11,444 bases of DNA from Actinomycetes bacterium. GTDB lineage: Bacteria; Actinomycetota; CALGFH01. Position numbers and translations under genes: made by a program. The stretch is from NCBI GenBank assembly GCA_030146615.1, contig JASLBL010000059.1, positions 1 to 11,444 on the forward strand. Reading direction: 5' to 3'. This document shows positions 1 through 5,725 of the stretch, in pieces (within the stretch, counting starts at the first letter, position 1; the number at the start of each line of letters is the position of its first letter). The notes under the pieces are model-generated. The model was not told the origin of the DNA. It saw only the letters and a list, made by a program, of their open reading frames with translations, and ran no database searches.

Positions 1-263
1 GCGGCCGCGGTCCGCCGGACCAGGTGGGCCAGCAGCCGGGTGGCGTAGCGGCGTCGCTGCTCGCCGCCGGGCGGCCCCGGCGTGCCGGCCAGCAGCCCGA
101 CCTCGCCGGCCACCGCCGCCGCCCGCTCCTCGGGCAGCGACAGCAGGCCGGGCACGTCAAGGGTGAGCTTGATCGCCGGGCGCGGGAAGTACAGGTTGGC
201 CCCGTCGAGCACCCGCAGCTCGACCAGGGCGGTGCCGGGACCCGCCGGGTCTGCCTCCGACAT
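1..263 (-). CDS. N-terminal part of a Mur-ligase / cyanophycin-synthetase-like protein (partial)
   Basis: This leftward gene starts at ATG 263-261 and runs off the window, leaving 87 codons. The visible protein opens with a short acidic leader and then VELRVLDGANLYFPRPAIKL (residues 14-33). From memory, this block resembles the N-terminus of Mur-ligase-domain proteins related to cyanophycin synthetase, which begin with a similar 'LR.L.GPN...RP' stretch; I could not verify this by search. No ATP-binding or ligase motif is visible because those lie further downstream. Codon use (G/C third positions) fits real coding. The start is supported by a -10-like hexamer TAAAGT (276 down to 271) ending 7 bases before the ATG, with no Shine-Dalgarno, so the mRNA is probably leaderless. 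The coding call is fairly secure; the family call is tentative. Confidence 0.5.
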   Translation of the reverse strand, partial: MSEADPAGPGTALVELRVLDGANLYFPRPAIKLTLDVPGLLSLPEERAAAVAGEVGLLAGTPGPPGGEQRRRYATRLLAHLVRRTAA

Positions 264-270
264 GCCGGGA

Positions 271-280
271 ACTTTATCCT
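271..280. promoter_or_regulatory. Overlapping head-on -10 elements of two divergent leaderless starts
   Basis: The ten bases ACTTTATCCT carry TATCCT on the plus strand (275-280) and TAAAGT on the minus strand (276 down to 271); both fit TANNNT and share the central TA. The plus hexamer ends 6 bases before ATG 287 and the minus hexamer ends 7 bases before ATG 263. That places the expected transcription start at or next to each start codon. No convincing -35 is seen on either side. The motif and spacing are direct observations; promoter activity is inferred. Confidence 0.45.
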
Positions 281-286
281 GGCGCC

Positions 287-352
287 ATGCTCGACGTACT
301 CGCCGACAACCCGGTCCTGACCCTGTTCCTGGTCGTCGGCCTCGGCGGCTAG
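287..352 (+). pseudogene. 21-codon hydrophobic ORF, probable remnant of an AspT/YidE-type transporter start
   Basis: ATG 287 opens a reading frame of 21 residues ending in LFLVVGLGG before TAG at 350-352. The sequence (MLDVLADNP then a hydrophobic run) resembles, from memory, the N-terminus of AspT/YidE-type antiporters (TrkA-C-domain transporters), where a similar 'DNP.L.LF.V..LG' begins the first membrane helix of a protein of roughly 500 residues or more. Nothing like the rest of such a transporter follows in any frame, and lactate dehydrogenase begins 70 bases later. The likeliest reading is a gene beheaded by deletion, with its promoter and start kept. The alternative is a genuine 21-residue membrane peptide, or a leader ORF affecting the next gene. 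The ORF itself is certain; its origin is an inference. Confidence 0.4.
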
Positions 353-409
353 GCCGCTGGTCCCGTGGCCGATGGGCCGGTTGTCCCTTTTCTGGATGAC
401 CTGGTCGGG

Positions 410-415
410 TACAGT
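410..415 (+). promoter_or_regulatory. -10 element of the lactate dehydrogenase gene (leaderless)
   Basis: TACAGT fits TANNNT and ends 6 bases before ATG 422, the same geometry as the hexamer before ATG 287. There is no Shine-Dalgarno between them, so transcription probably starts at the A of the ATG. No good -35 lies 16-18 bases upstream. The hexamer overlaps a GGGTAC string (407-412) that could instead be read as a stress-sigma type -10. Confidence 0.45.
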
Positions 416-421
416 GCCGCC

Positions 422-1384
422 ATGACGACCCGGACCGCCACCGGCACGACCAGGATCGCCGTCGTCGGCGCGGGCAGCGTCGGGGCCACCTGCGCGTATG
501 CCTGCCTGATCCGCGGCATCGGCCGGACCATCGCGCTCTACGACGTCAACGCCGACAAGACCAGGGCCGAGGTGCTCGACCTCAACCACGGCCTCCAGTT
601 CGTCCCCCAGGCCACGGTGATCGGCTCCGACGACATCGAGGTCTGCCGCGGGGCCGACCTGGTGGTGATCACCGCCGGGGCCAAGCAGAAGCCGGGCCAG
701 ACCCGCCTGGAGCTGGCCGAGGCCAACGTCGCCCTCTCCAAGGCCCTCGTCCCCCGGCTGCTCGAGGTCGCCCCCGACGCGATCCTGCTGCTGGTCACCA
801 ACCCGGTCGACGTGATCACCTACGCCGCCCTCAAGTTCTCCGGCCTGCCACCCCAGCGGGTGTTCGGGTCGGGCACGGTGCTGGACAGCTCGCGGCTGCG
901 GCTGCTGGTCGCCGACCACTGCGGCGTGGCCGTCCAGAACGTGCACGCCTACATCGCCGGCGAGCACGGCGACTCGGAGATCCCCCTGTGGAGCAGCGCC
1001 TCCATCGGGACGGTGCCGCTGCTGGCCTGGGAGGTCCCCAACCGGCCGCCGCTGGACGCGGCCGTCCGCGGGGAGATCCACCGCAAGGTGGTCGGCGCCG
1101 CCGGGCAGATCATCCGCGGCAAGGGAGCCACCAACTACGCGGTCGGGCTGGCCACGGCCAGGATCGTCGAGGCCGTCCTGTACGACCAGCGCCAGGTGCT
1201 GCCGGTGAGCTCCCTGCTCGACGGCCAGGCCGGGATCGACGACGTCTGCCTGTCGCTGCCGTCGGTGGTGGACCGCCTCGGCGTCGAGCTGGTCCTGCCG
1301 GGCCCGCTGTCGGAGGAGGAGACCCAGGGCCTGCGCCGCTCGGCCGACACGGTCAAGGGCGTCATCAAGAGCCTCGGGCTGTGA
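422..1384 (+). CDS. ldh: L-lactate dehydrogenase
   Basis: NAD-dependent cytosolic enzyme interconverting pyruvate and L-lactate; 320 residues, normal for the family. The Rossmann motif GAGSVG is at 16-21, with Asp41 ending the second strand as the NAD ribose ligand. Gln89 in AKQKPG marks lactate rather than malate dehydrogenase, which has Arg there. Arg95 is the mobile-loop arginine, Arg158 (LDSSR) binds the substrate carboxylate, and His182 in GEHGDSE is the catalytic histidine. Arg160 and His175 match R173 and H188 of allosteric LDHs, suggesting activation by fructose 1,6-bisphosphate (inference). The reading frame extends upstream to a GTG at 365. I chose ATG 422 because the protein aligns from there and a -10 hexamer sits 6 bases before it. 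The stop overlaps the GTG of the following peptidase, so the two are probably co-translated. Confidence 0.93.
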   Translation: MTTRTATGTTRIAVVGAGSVGATCAYACLIRGIGRTIALYDVNADKTRAEVLDLNHGLQFVPQATVIGSDDIEVCRGADLVVITAGAKQKPGQTRLELAEANVALSKALVPRLLEVAPDAILLLVTNPVDVITYAALKFSGLPPQRVFGSGTVLDSSRLRLLVADHCGVAVQNVHAYIAGEHGDSEIPLWSSASIGTVPLLAWEVPNRPPLDAAVRGEIHRKVVGAAGQIIRGKGATNYAVGLATARIVEAVLYDQRQVLPVSSLLDGQAGIDDVCLSLPSVVDRLGVELVLPGPLSEEETQGLRRSADTVKGVIKSLGL

Positions 1385-2601
1385 CCGACCCAAGGGCCGA
1401 GCCCTCCTGCCTGCTTGCCCCCCTGTGGGAGCGCTACGACGACGTCCTGGGCCGGATCGAGGAGCTGGTCAACATCGACTCCGGCTCCTTCACCACCGCC
1501 GGCGTCAACCGGGTCGCCGACCTGTGCCAGGCCCGCTTCGAGGCCGGCGGCTGGGAGGTGGAGCGCTACCGCCACCGCCCGGACCAGGAATGGGCCGGGC
1601 CACCGCTCGGCGACCTGGTGGTCGGCCGGCGGGCCGGGGGCCGGCCGGTGGCCGAGGGCGGGCGACGGCTGCTGCTGCTGGCCCACATGGACACGGTGTT
1701 CGACGAGGGCACGGCCGCCGCCCGGCCGTTCCGGACCCGCGACGGGCGCGCCTACGGGCCCGGGGTGACCGACGACAAGGCCGGGGTGGTGTGCGGGTTC
1801 GAGGCTGTCGAGGTCCTCTGCGACCTGGCCGGCTTCGACGACTTCGCCGCCATCACCCTGGTCTGCTCGCCCGACGAGGAGATCGGCTCGCCGTTCAGCC
1901 GCCCGCTGATCGAGGCCCTGGCCGGCGAGCACGACGTGGCAATGGGGCTGGAGGCGGCCCGGGTCAACGGCGCCCTGGTCTCGGCCCGCAAGGGCATCTC
2001 GGCCTTCACCATCGAGGTCGCCGGCAAGGCCGTCCACGCCGGGGTGCGGCCCGAGGAGGGGGTCAACGCCGTCCTCGAGGCGGCCCACAAGACGGTCGCC
2101 CTCCAGGCCCTGAACGGCCGCTGGCCGGGGGTGACCTGCAACGTCGGGGTGCTCCGGGGCGGCAGCCGGACCAACGTGGTCGCCGACCGGGCGGTCATGC
2201 AGGTCGAGGTCAGGGCGGCCACCGTGGCCCACTTCGACCAGGCCATGGACGAGGTCGGGCGGATCGTGGCCGCGACCACCGTGGAGGGGGCCAGCGCCAC
2301 CATGGCGCCGTCCCACCGCCATCCCCCGATGGAGCGCACCGCGGCCGTGGCCGCGCTGGTCGGCCAGGCCCAGGCGGTCGCCCACGACCTCGGGTTCGAG
2401 GTCGGCGAGGCCGCCACCGGCGGGGCCGGGGACGCCAACACCACCGCGGCCGCCGGGCTGGCCACCATCGACGGCCTGGCCCCGGTGGGCGGCGAGGCCC
2501 ACGGCCCGACCGAGTGGCTGGACCTGGACAGCGTGGTCCCCCGCACCGCCCTGCTGGCCGGCCTGCTTGCCCGCCTGGGGGTCAGGGGCCCGGGGGCCTA
2601 G
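1381..2601 (+). CDS. M20 family zinc metallopeptidase (carboxypeptidase G2-like)
   Basis: A 406-residue probable cytosolic hydrolase of the M20 family, which cleaves amide bonds of small peptides or acylated amino acids; the substrate is not predictable from sequence. Metal and catalytic residues are all present: His102 and Asp104 in AHMDTV, bridging Asp131 in TDDKAG, catalytic Glu166 and ligand Glu167 in SPDEEIGS, Glu191, and the C-terminal His374 in GEAHGP. The dimerisation domain lies at about 205-305, opening with VAGKAVHAG. The pattern is closest to carboxypeptidase G2 (glutamate carboxypeptidase). No signal peptide is seen. The start is GTG 1381, which shares GTGA with the stop of ldh and implies translational coupling; an earlier in-frame start would lie deep inside ldh. 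The pairing with lactate dehydrogenase has no obvious metabolic logic. Confidence 0.87.
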   Translation: MTDPRAEPSCLLAPLWERYDDVLGRIEELVNIDSGSFTTAGVNRVADLCQARFEAGGWEVERYRHRPDQEWAGPPLGDLVVGRRAGGRPVAEGGRRLLLLAHMDTVFDEGTAAARPFRTRDGRAYGPGVTDDKAGVVCGFEAVEVLCDLAGFDDFAAITLVCSPDEEIGSPFSRPLIEALAGEHDVAMGLEAARVNGALVSARKGISAFTIEVAGKAVHAGVRPEEGVNAVLEAAHKTVALQALNGRWPGVTCNVGVLRGGSRTNVVADRAVMQVEVRAATVAHFDQAMDEVGRIVAATTVEGASATMAPSHRHPPMERTAAVAALVGQAQAVAHDLGFEVGEAATGGAGDANTTAAAGLATIDGLAPVGGEAHGPTEWLDLDSVVPRTALLAGLLARLGVRGPGA

Positions 2602-2634
2602 CCGCATCTACCAGGGGTTCCGCGACCGGCGACT

Positions 2635-2640
2635 TATACT
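2635..2640 (+). promoter_or_regulatory. -10 element of the YbhN-like gene
   Basis: TATACT is a near-consensus -10 (TATAAT, 5 of 6) lying 10 bases before ATG 2651, in the 49-base gap after the peptidase stop. The expected mRNA leader is therefore only a few bases, with no Shine-Dalgarno, so initiation is leaderless or nearly so. No clear -35 is seen at 17 bases upstream. The complementary strand of the same site reads TATAAG, so antisense initiation into the peptidase gene is conceivable. Confidence 0.5.
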
Positions 2641-2650
2641 GCTTGCACCC

Positions 2651-3787
2651 ATGGCTAGGACCCCAGCGCGGTTGGTCACGCCGGTCAGGCGCCTCGTCCA
2701 GCTCCTGCTGGTCGCCTTCGTGGTGATCTATTTCGTGCTGCCCCAGATCGCCGGGGCCCGCCGGGCCCTGAGCCTCCTGGCCGGGGTCAACCTGTGGCTG
2801 ATCGTCCTCGGGGTCGCCCTGGAGGCGGCCTCGATCCTCAGCTACGCCAACCTGACCAGGGCGATGATCCACGGCACCCCACCCCCCTACCTGACCCTGC
2901 TCCGCATCAACCTGTCGACCCTGGCCGTCAGCCACGTCGTCCCCGGGGGGGCGGCCGTCGGCGGGGCGCTCGGGTTCCGGCTGCTGACCCGGTTCGGGCT
3001 GACCGGCACCGACGCCGCCTTCGCCATGGCCGCCCAGGGCATCGGCTCGGCGGTGGTGCTCAACCTGCTGCTCTGGGTGGGGCTGCTGGTGTCGATCATC
3101 GGCGGTTCGTACAACCCCCTGTACGCCACCGCGGCCCTGGTCGGGGTGCTGGTGCTGGGCGGCTTCTCGGCGGCGGTGGTGCTGCTCATGCGGGGCGAGC
3201 AGGGGGTGGCCAGGGTCATGCGGACGGTGGCCAGCCGGATCCCGCTGCTCGACGAGGAGAGCGTCTACCGGCTGGTCCTGCGGCTGGCGGCCCGGCTCCA
3301 GACCCTGGTCGCGGACCGCCGCCGGCTGGTCCGGGGCCTGCTCTGGGACCTGGCCTTCTGGCTCTGCTCGGCCGCCTCGCTGTGGGTGTTCCTGCTCGCC
3401 TTCGGCTACCGGGCCGGCATCGACGGGCTGATCGTGGCCTTCGGGCTGGCCTACGTCCTGGCCGCCATCCCCATCACCCCGGCCGGCCTGGGGCTGGTCG
3501 AGGCGACCATGATCGCCCTGCTCACCTTCTTCGGCGCCGACCGGGGCACGGCCACCCTCGGGGTCGTCACCTACCGGCTGATCAACTTCTGGCTGCCCAT
3601 CCCCCTCGGCGCCCTGGCCTACCTGTCGCTCCAGGTCGAGCAGGAGACCCCCGAGGGCCGCCGCCGCATCGCCGAGCGGCAGAAGGCGGCCGAGCTGCGC
3701 CGCCTGGCCGAGCGCTCGCTGCGCGAGGCCGAGGAGCACCGGGTGCGGATCGGCCGCCGCGAGCCTCCGCCCGAGGGCGGCGGCTAG
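2651..3787 (+). CDS. YbhN / LPG-synthase-TM family integral membrane protein
   Basis: A 378-residue polytopic inner-membrane protein of the lysylphosphatidylglycerol synthase transmembrane (UPF0104, YbhN) family. It lacks the cytosolic aminoacyl-transferase domain of true LPG synthases, so the function is unknown, probably lipid-related flipping or transport (inference). Hydrophobic segments are at about 15-35, 41-65, 86-112, 120-150, 157-180, 229-252, 257-296 (two helices) and 302-328. Family-like motifs are VPGGAAVGGALGFRLL (97-112) and ITPAGLGLVEA (275-285). The last 48 residues form a very charged Arg/Glu/Lys tail with helix or coiled-coil character, probably cytosolic. I chose ATG 2651 over an in-frame ATG at 2567 because the latter overlaps the peptidase gene and the near-consensus -10 lies between them. 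The stop is interlocked with the stop of the convergent GGDEF gene. Confidence 0.85.
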   Translation: MARTPARLVTPVRRLVQLLLVAFVVIYFVLPQIAGARRALSLLAGVNLWLIVLGVALEAASILSYANLTRAMIHGTPPPYLTLLRINLSTLAVSHVVPGGAAVGGALGFRLLTRFGLTGTDAAFAMAAQGIGSAVVLNLLLWVGLLVSIIGGSYNPLYATAALVGVLVLGGFSAAVVLLMRGEQGVARVMRTVASRIPLLDEESVYRLVLRLAARLQTLVADRRRLVRGLLWDLAFWLCSAASLWVFLLAFGYRAGIDGLIVAFGLAYVLAAIPITPAGLGLVEATMIALLTFFGADRGTATLGVVTYRLINFWLPIPLGALAYLSLQVEQETPEGRRRIAERQKAAELRRLAERSLREAEEHRVRIGRREPPPEGGG

Positions 3788-4734
3788 CGGGCCACCCGCC
3801 GCTTCTCGGCGTACATCTCGGTGTCAGCGGCCGACCAGGCATCGGCCAGGGTGCCCGAGGGCCGGCGGGTGGCGCGGCCGACCGAGGCCCGGATGCCGGC
3901 CGCCTCCAGGGCCCCTCTGAGGCGGTCGGCCAGGACCTTGGCGGCGGGCTCGTCGCACTCGACGGCCAGGACCCCGAACTCGTCGCCGCCGAGGCGGGCG
4001 ACCACGTCGGCGGCCCGCCGGCAGGAGTCGATCACCTGGGCGGTGCGGCGCAGCAGCCGGTCGCCGGCGGCGTGGCCCTGGGCGTCGTTGACCCGCTTGA
4101 GCTCGTCCAGGTCGATCGCGACCAGGGACGCCACCGAGCCGTAGCGGCGGCAGCGGGCCTCCTCGGCCTCCAGCAGCCGGTCCCAGGCGCGGCGGTTCCC
4201 GACTCCGGTGAGCGGGTCGGTGAGGGCGTCCAGCTCGGCCAGCTCGAACCGGCGCTGCAGCTCCTGGAGGTCCAGCTCCTGGACCAGCAGGACGGCCAGC
4301 ATCCGCCCCAGCAGCTCGATGGTCGGCAGCTCGGCGGCCAGCTGGGGCCGCCCCGGCTCGGGGTCGACCCCGCACAGGCAGCCGAACACCGAGCCGTCGG
4401 GGGCCAAGACGGGCACGCCGGCCAGGGCGCCGACGGGCACGCCGCCGCCGAGGGAGGCGCTGGCGTAGGCCTGGACCTCGGCCGCGACCCGGGCAACCCG
4501 GGGGCCGCGGCCGTCGACCAGGGCCCGCACGGGCAGGTCGGCGTCGGACAGCTCCTGGTCGGCCCGGAGGCCGTAGCTGCGGTCGCGGACGGCCAGCACC
4601 ACCGACCCGCCGTCGTCGGTCAGCCGCACCAGCAGCCAGGTCCCGAGGCCGGTCCGGGCCGGCAGGCCGTCCAGCATCGATGCGACCGCGTCCCGGAACG
4701 CCGTCGACGGGCAGAGGTCAAGCCCCACGTCCAC
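3784..4734 (-). CDS. GAF-GGDEF diguanylate cyclase
   Basis: A 316-residue protein predicted to make the second messenger cyclic di-GMP from two GTP. Residues 1 to about 155 look like a GAF sensory domain (for example GVPVLAPDGSVFGCLCGVD at 106-124). A helical linker follows at about 145-172, then the catalytic domain from DPLTGVGNRR (173-182). The metal-binding Asp208 (AIDLD) and an intact GGDEF signature (249-253) are present, so it should be active. RAAD at 240-243 stands exactly five residues before GGDEF, which is the inhibitory I-site (RxxD) for product feedback. There is no membrane segment, so it is cytosolic. The start is GTG 4734, preceded by a G-rich run; GTG at 4728 is also possible. 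It lies 40 bases downstream of ku on the same strand and may be co-transcribed with it. The signal sensed by the GAF domain is unknown. Confidence 0.9.
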   Translation of the reverse strand: MDVGLDLCPSTAFRDAVASMLDGLPARTGLGTWLLVRLTDDGGSVVLAVRDRSYGLRADQELSDADLPVRALVDGRGPRVARVAAEVQAYASASLGGGVPVGALAGVPVLAPDGSVFGCLCGVDPEPGRPQLAAELPTIELLGRMLAVLLVQELDLQELQRRFELAELDALTDPLTGVGNRRAWDRLLEAEEARCRRYGSVASLVAIDLDELKRVNDAQGHAAGDRLLRRTAQVIDSCRRAADVVARLGGDEFGVLAVECDEPAAKVLADRLRGALEAAGIRASVGRATRRPSGTLADAWSAADTEMYAEKRRVAR

Positions 4735-4774
4735 CCCCCACGACGCCCCTAGGACCGGACGTCCTGCACTCGAA

Positions 4775-5602
4775 CTACTCGCCTGCCGCCTTCTTGCGCC
4801 GTCGGCTGCTCGTCTTGGGCTCAGAGGCCGGCTTCCCGGCCTTGGCCGCTTCGACGCTCGCCTTCAGCGCCTCCATCAGGTCGACCACCTTAGACGGTTC
4901 GGCCTCTTCGGTATAGGTGATCTCTTCACCCTGGACCTTCTTCTGGACCAGCTCCTCGAGCGCCGCCCGGTACTCGTCGCGGAACTCATCGGGCTGGAAG
5001 GCGTCGGTGAGGCTGTCGATCAGGCTCTTGGCCATGCGGATCTCCTGGGGCCGCAGCTCGACCGACTCGTCCAGGACGTCGAACTTGGGCGTGCGGATCT
5101 CGTCCGGCCAGAACATCGTCTCCAGCACGAACACGTTGTCGCGTAGCCGCAGGGTGGCCAGGTGCTCCTTGTCGCGGAAGGCGACCTTGGCCAGGGCGAC
5201 CTTGCCGTCGTCGGCCATCGCCTCCCGCAGCAGGTGATAGGCCTTGGCCCCGGTGCCCTCGGGCACCAGGTAGTAGGCCTTCTGGAAGTAGATCGGGTCG
5301 ATCTCCTCGGCCTCGACGAACCGCTCGATCTCGATCGCCTTGGCCGAGGACACGGGCAGCGAGTCGAGCTCCTCGTCGGTCAGGGTCACGTAGTGGTCCT
5401 TCTCGTACTCGTAGCCCTTGACGATCTCCGAGTAGTCGACCTCTTCGCCGTCGATCGAGCACACCCGCTTGTAGCGGATCCGGCCGCCGTCGGGCTCGTG
5501 CAGCTGGTTGAAGCGGAGGCTCTTCGCTTCGGTGGCCCCATACACCCGGACGGGGATGGTGACCAACCCGAAGGAGATCGCCCCCTTCCAGATCGTCTTC
5601 AC
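4775..5602 (-). CDS. ku: Ku, NHEJ DNA-end-binding protein
   Basis: A 275-residue bacterial Ku, which as a homodimer threads onto double-strand DNA ends and recruits LigD for non-homologous end joining. The N-terminus VKTIWKGAISFGLVTIPVRV (1-20) is the standard Ku opening, and the Ku core follows to about residue 245. The core includes FNQLHEPDGGRIRYKRVC at 31-48 and the LIDSLTDAFQPDEF region at 194-207. The C-terminus is a short basic tail, SSRRRKKAAGE, of the kind implicated in DNA contact in other bacterial Ku proteins. An in-frame upstream ATG at 5650 exists, but GTG 5602 is preferred because it gives the canonical N-terminus and has a perfect Shine-Dalgarno 9 bases before it. It is divergent from ligD across 123 bases. 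Confidence 0.96.
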   Translation of the reverse strand: MKTIWKGAISFGLVTIPVRVYGATEAKSLRFNQLHEPDGGRIRYKRVCSIDGEEVDYSEIVKGYEYEKDHYVTLTDEELDSLPVSSAKAIEIERFVEAEEIDPIYFQKAYYLVPEGTGAKAYHLLREAMADDGKVALAKVAFRDKEHLATLRLRDNVFVLETMFWPDEIRTPKFDVLDESVELRPQEIRMAKSLIDSLTDAFQPDEFRDEYRAALEELVQKKVQGEEITYTEEAEPSKVVDLMEALKASVEAAKAGKPASEPKTSSRRRKKAAGE

Positions 5603-5611
5603 GAAGCCAGG

Positions 5612-5619
5612 CCTCCTTT
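5612..5619 (-). promoter_or_regulatory. Ribosome binding site fixing the ku start
   Basis: On the minus strand these bases read AAAGGAGG, a full anti-16S match, ending 9 bases before GTG 5602. This decides the start in favour of GTG 5602 over the ATG at 5650, which lies upstream of the site. Confidence 0.8.
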
Positions 5620-5620
5620 G

Positions 5621-5657
5621 ACGTCGGAACACTCCGCGAGCGGCGGGCACGTCGGAA
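5621..5657. repeat. Two copies of a 9-base direct repeat in the ku leader
   Basis: ACGTCGGAA occurs at 5621-5629 and again at 5649-5657, 28 bases apart, between the predicted ku transcription start (about 5675) and its ribosome binding site. It could be a repressor operator, or chance in GC-rich sequence. The repeat is seen directly; any function is inferred. Confidence 0.3.
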
Positions 5658-5681
5658 GGCGACGGTCACGGACCAGGGACA

Positions 5682-5691
5682 ACTGTACGCT
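5682..5691. promoter_or_regulatory. Overlapping head-on -10 elements between ku and ligD
   Basis: ACTGTACGCT contains TACGCT on the plus strand (5686-5691) and TACAGT on the minus strand (5687 down to 5682), sharing the central TA. For ku, a TTCAGT on the minus strand (5710 down to 5705) stands 17 bases upstream as a possible -35, giving a leader of about 73 bases. For ligD, CGGTCA (5663-5668) stands 17 bases upstream as a weak -35, and the leader would be about 28 bases, including its Shine-Dalgarno. The arrangement would couple transcription of the two NHEJ genes. Confidence 0.45.
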
Positions 5692-5708
5692 GGCGAGCAA
5701 CGCAACTG

Positions 5709-5715
5709 AAGGAGG
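5709..5715 (+). promoter_or_regulatory. Ribosome binding site fixing the ligD start
   Basis: AAGGAGG ends 10 bases before TTG 5726. It supports the TTG start, since the open frame continues far upstream through ku without another good initiation site. Confidence 0.7.
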
Positions 5716-5725
5716 CTCGGGCTCG

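Noticed and set aside
365..421. Upstream in-frame GTG (365) as an extended lactate dehydrogenase start.
   Set aside because: It would add 19 residues with no family resemblance and would include the -10 hexamer that fits ATG 422.
4751..4765. A short stem AGGAC/GTCCT between ku and the GGDEF gene as a terminator.
   Set aside because: Only 5 bp, no T-run, and within a 40-base gap. Too weak to call as a terminator.
5603..5650. ATG 5650 as the start of Ku.
   Set aside because: It lies upstream of the strong ribosome binding site at 5612-5619, and the added residues precede the canonical VKTIWKGAISFG opening.
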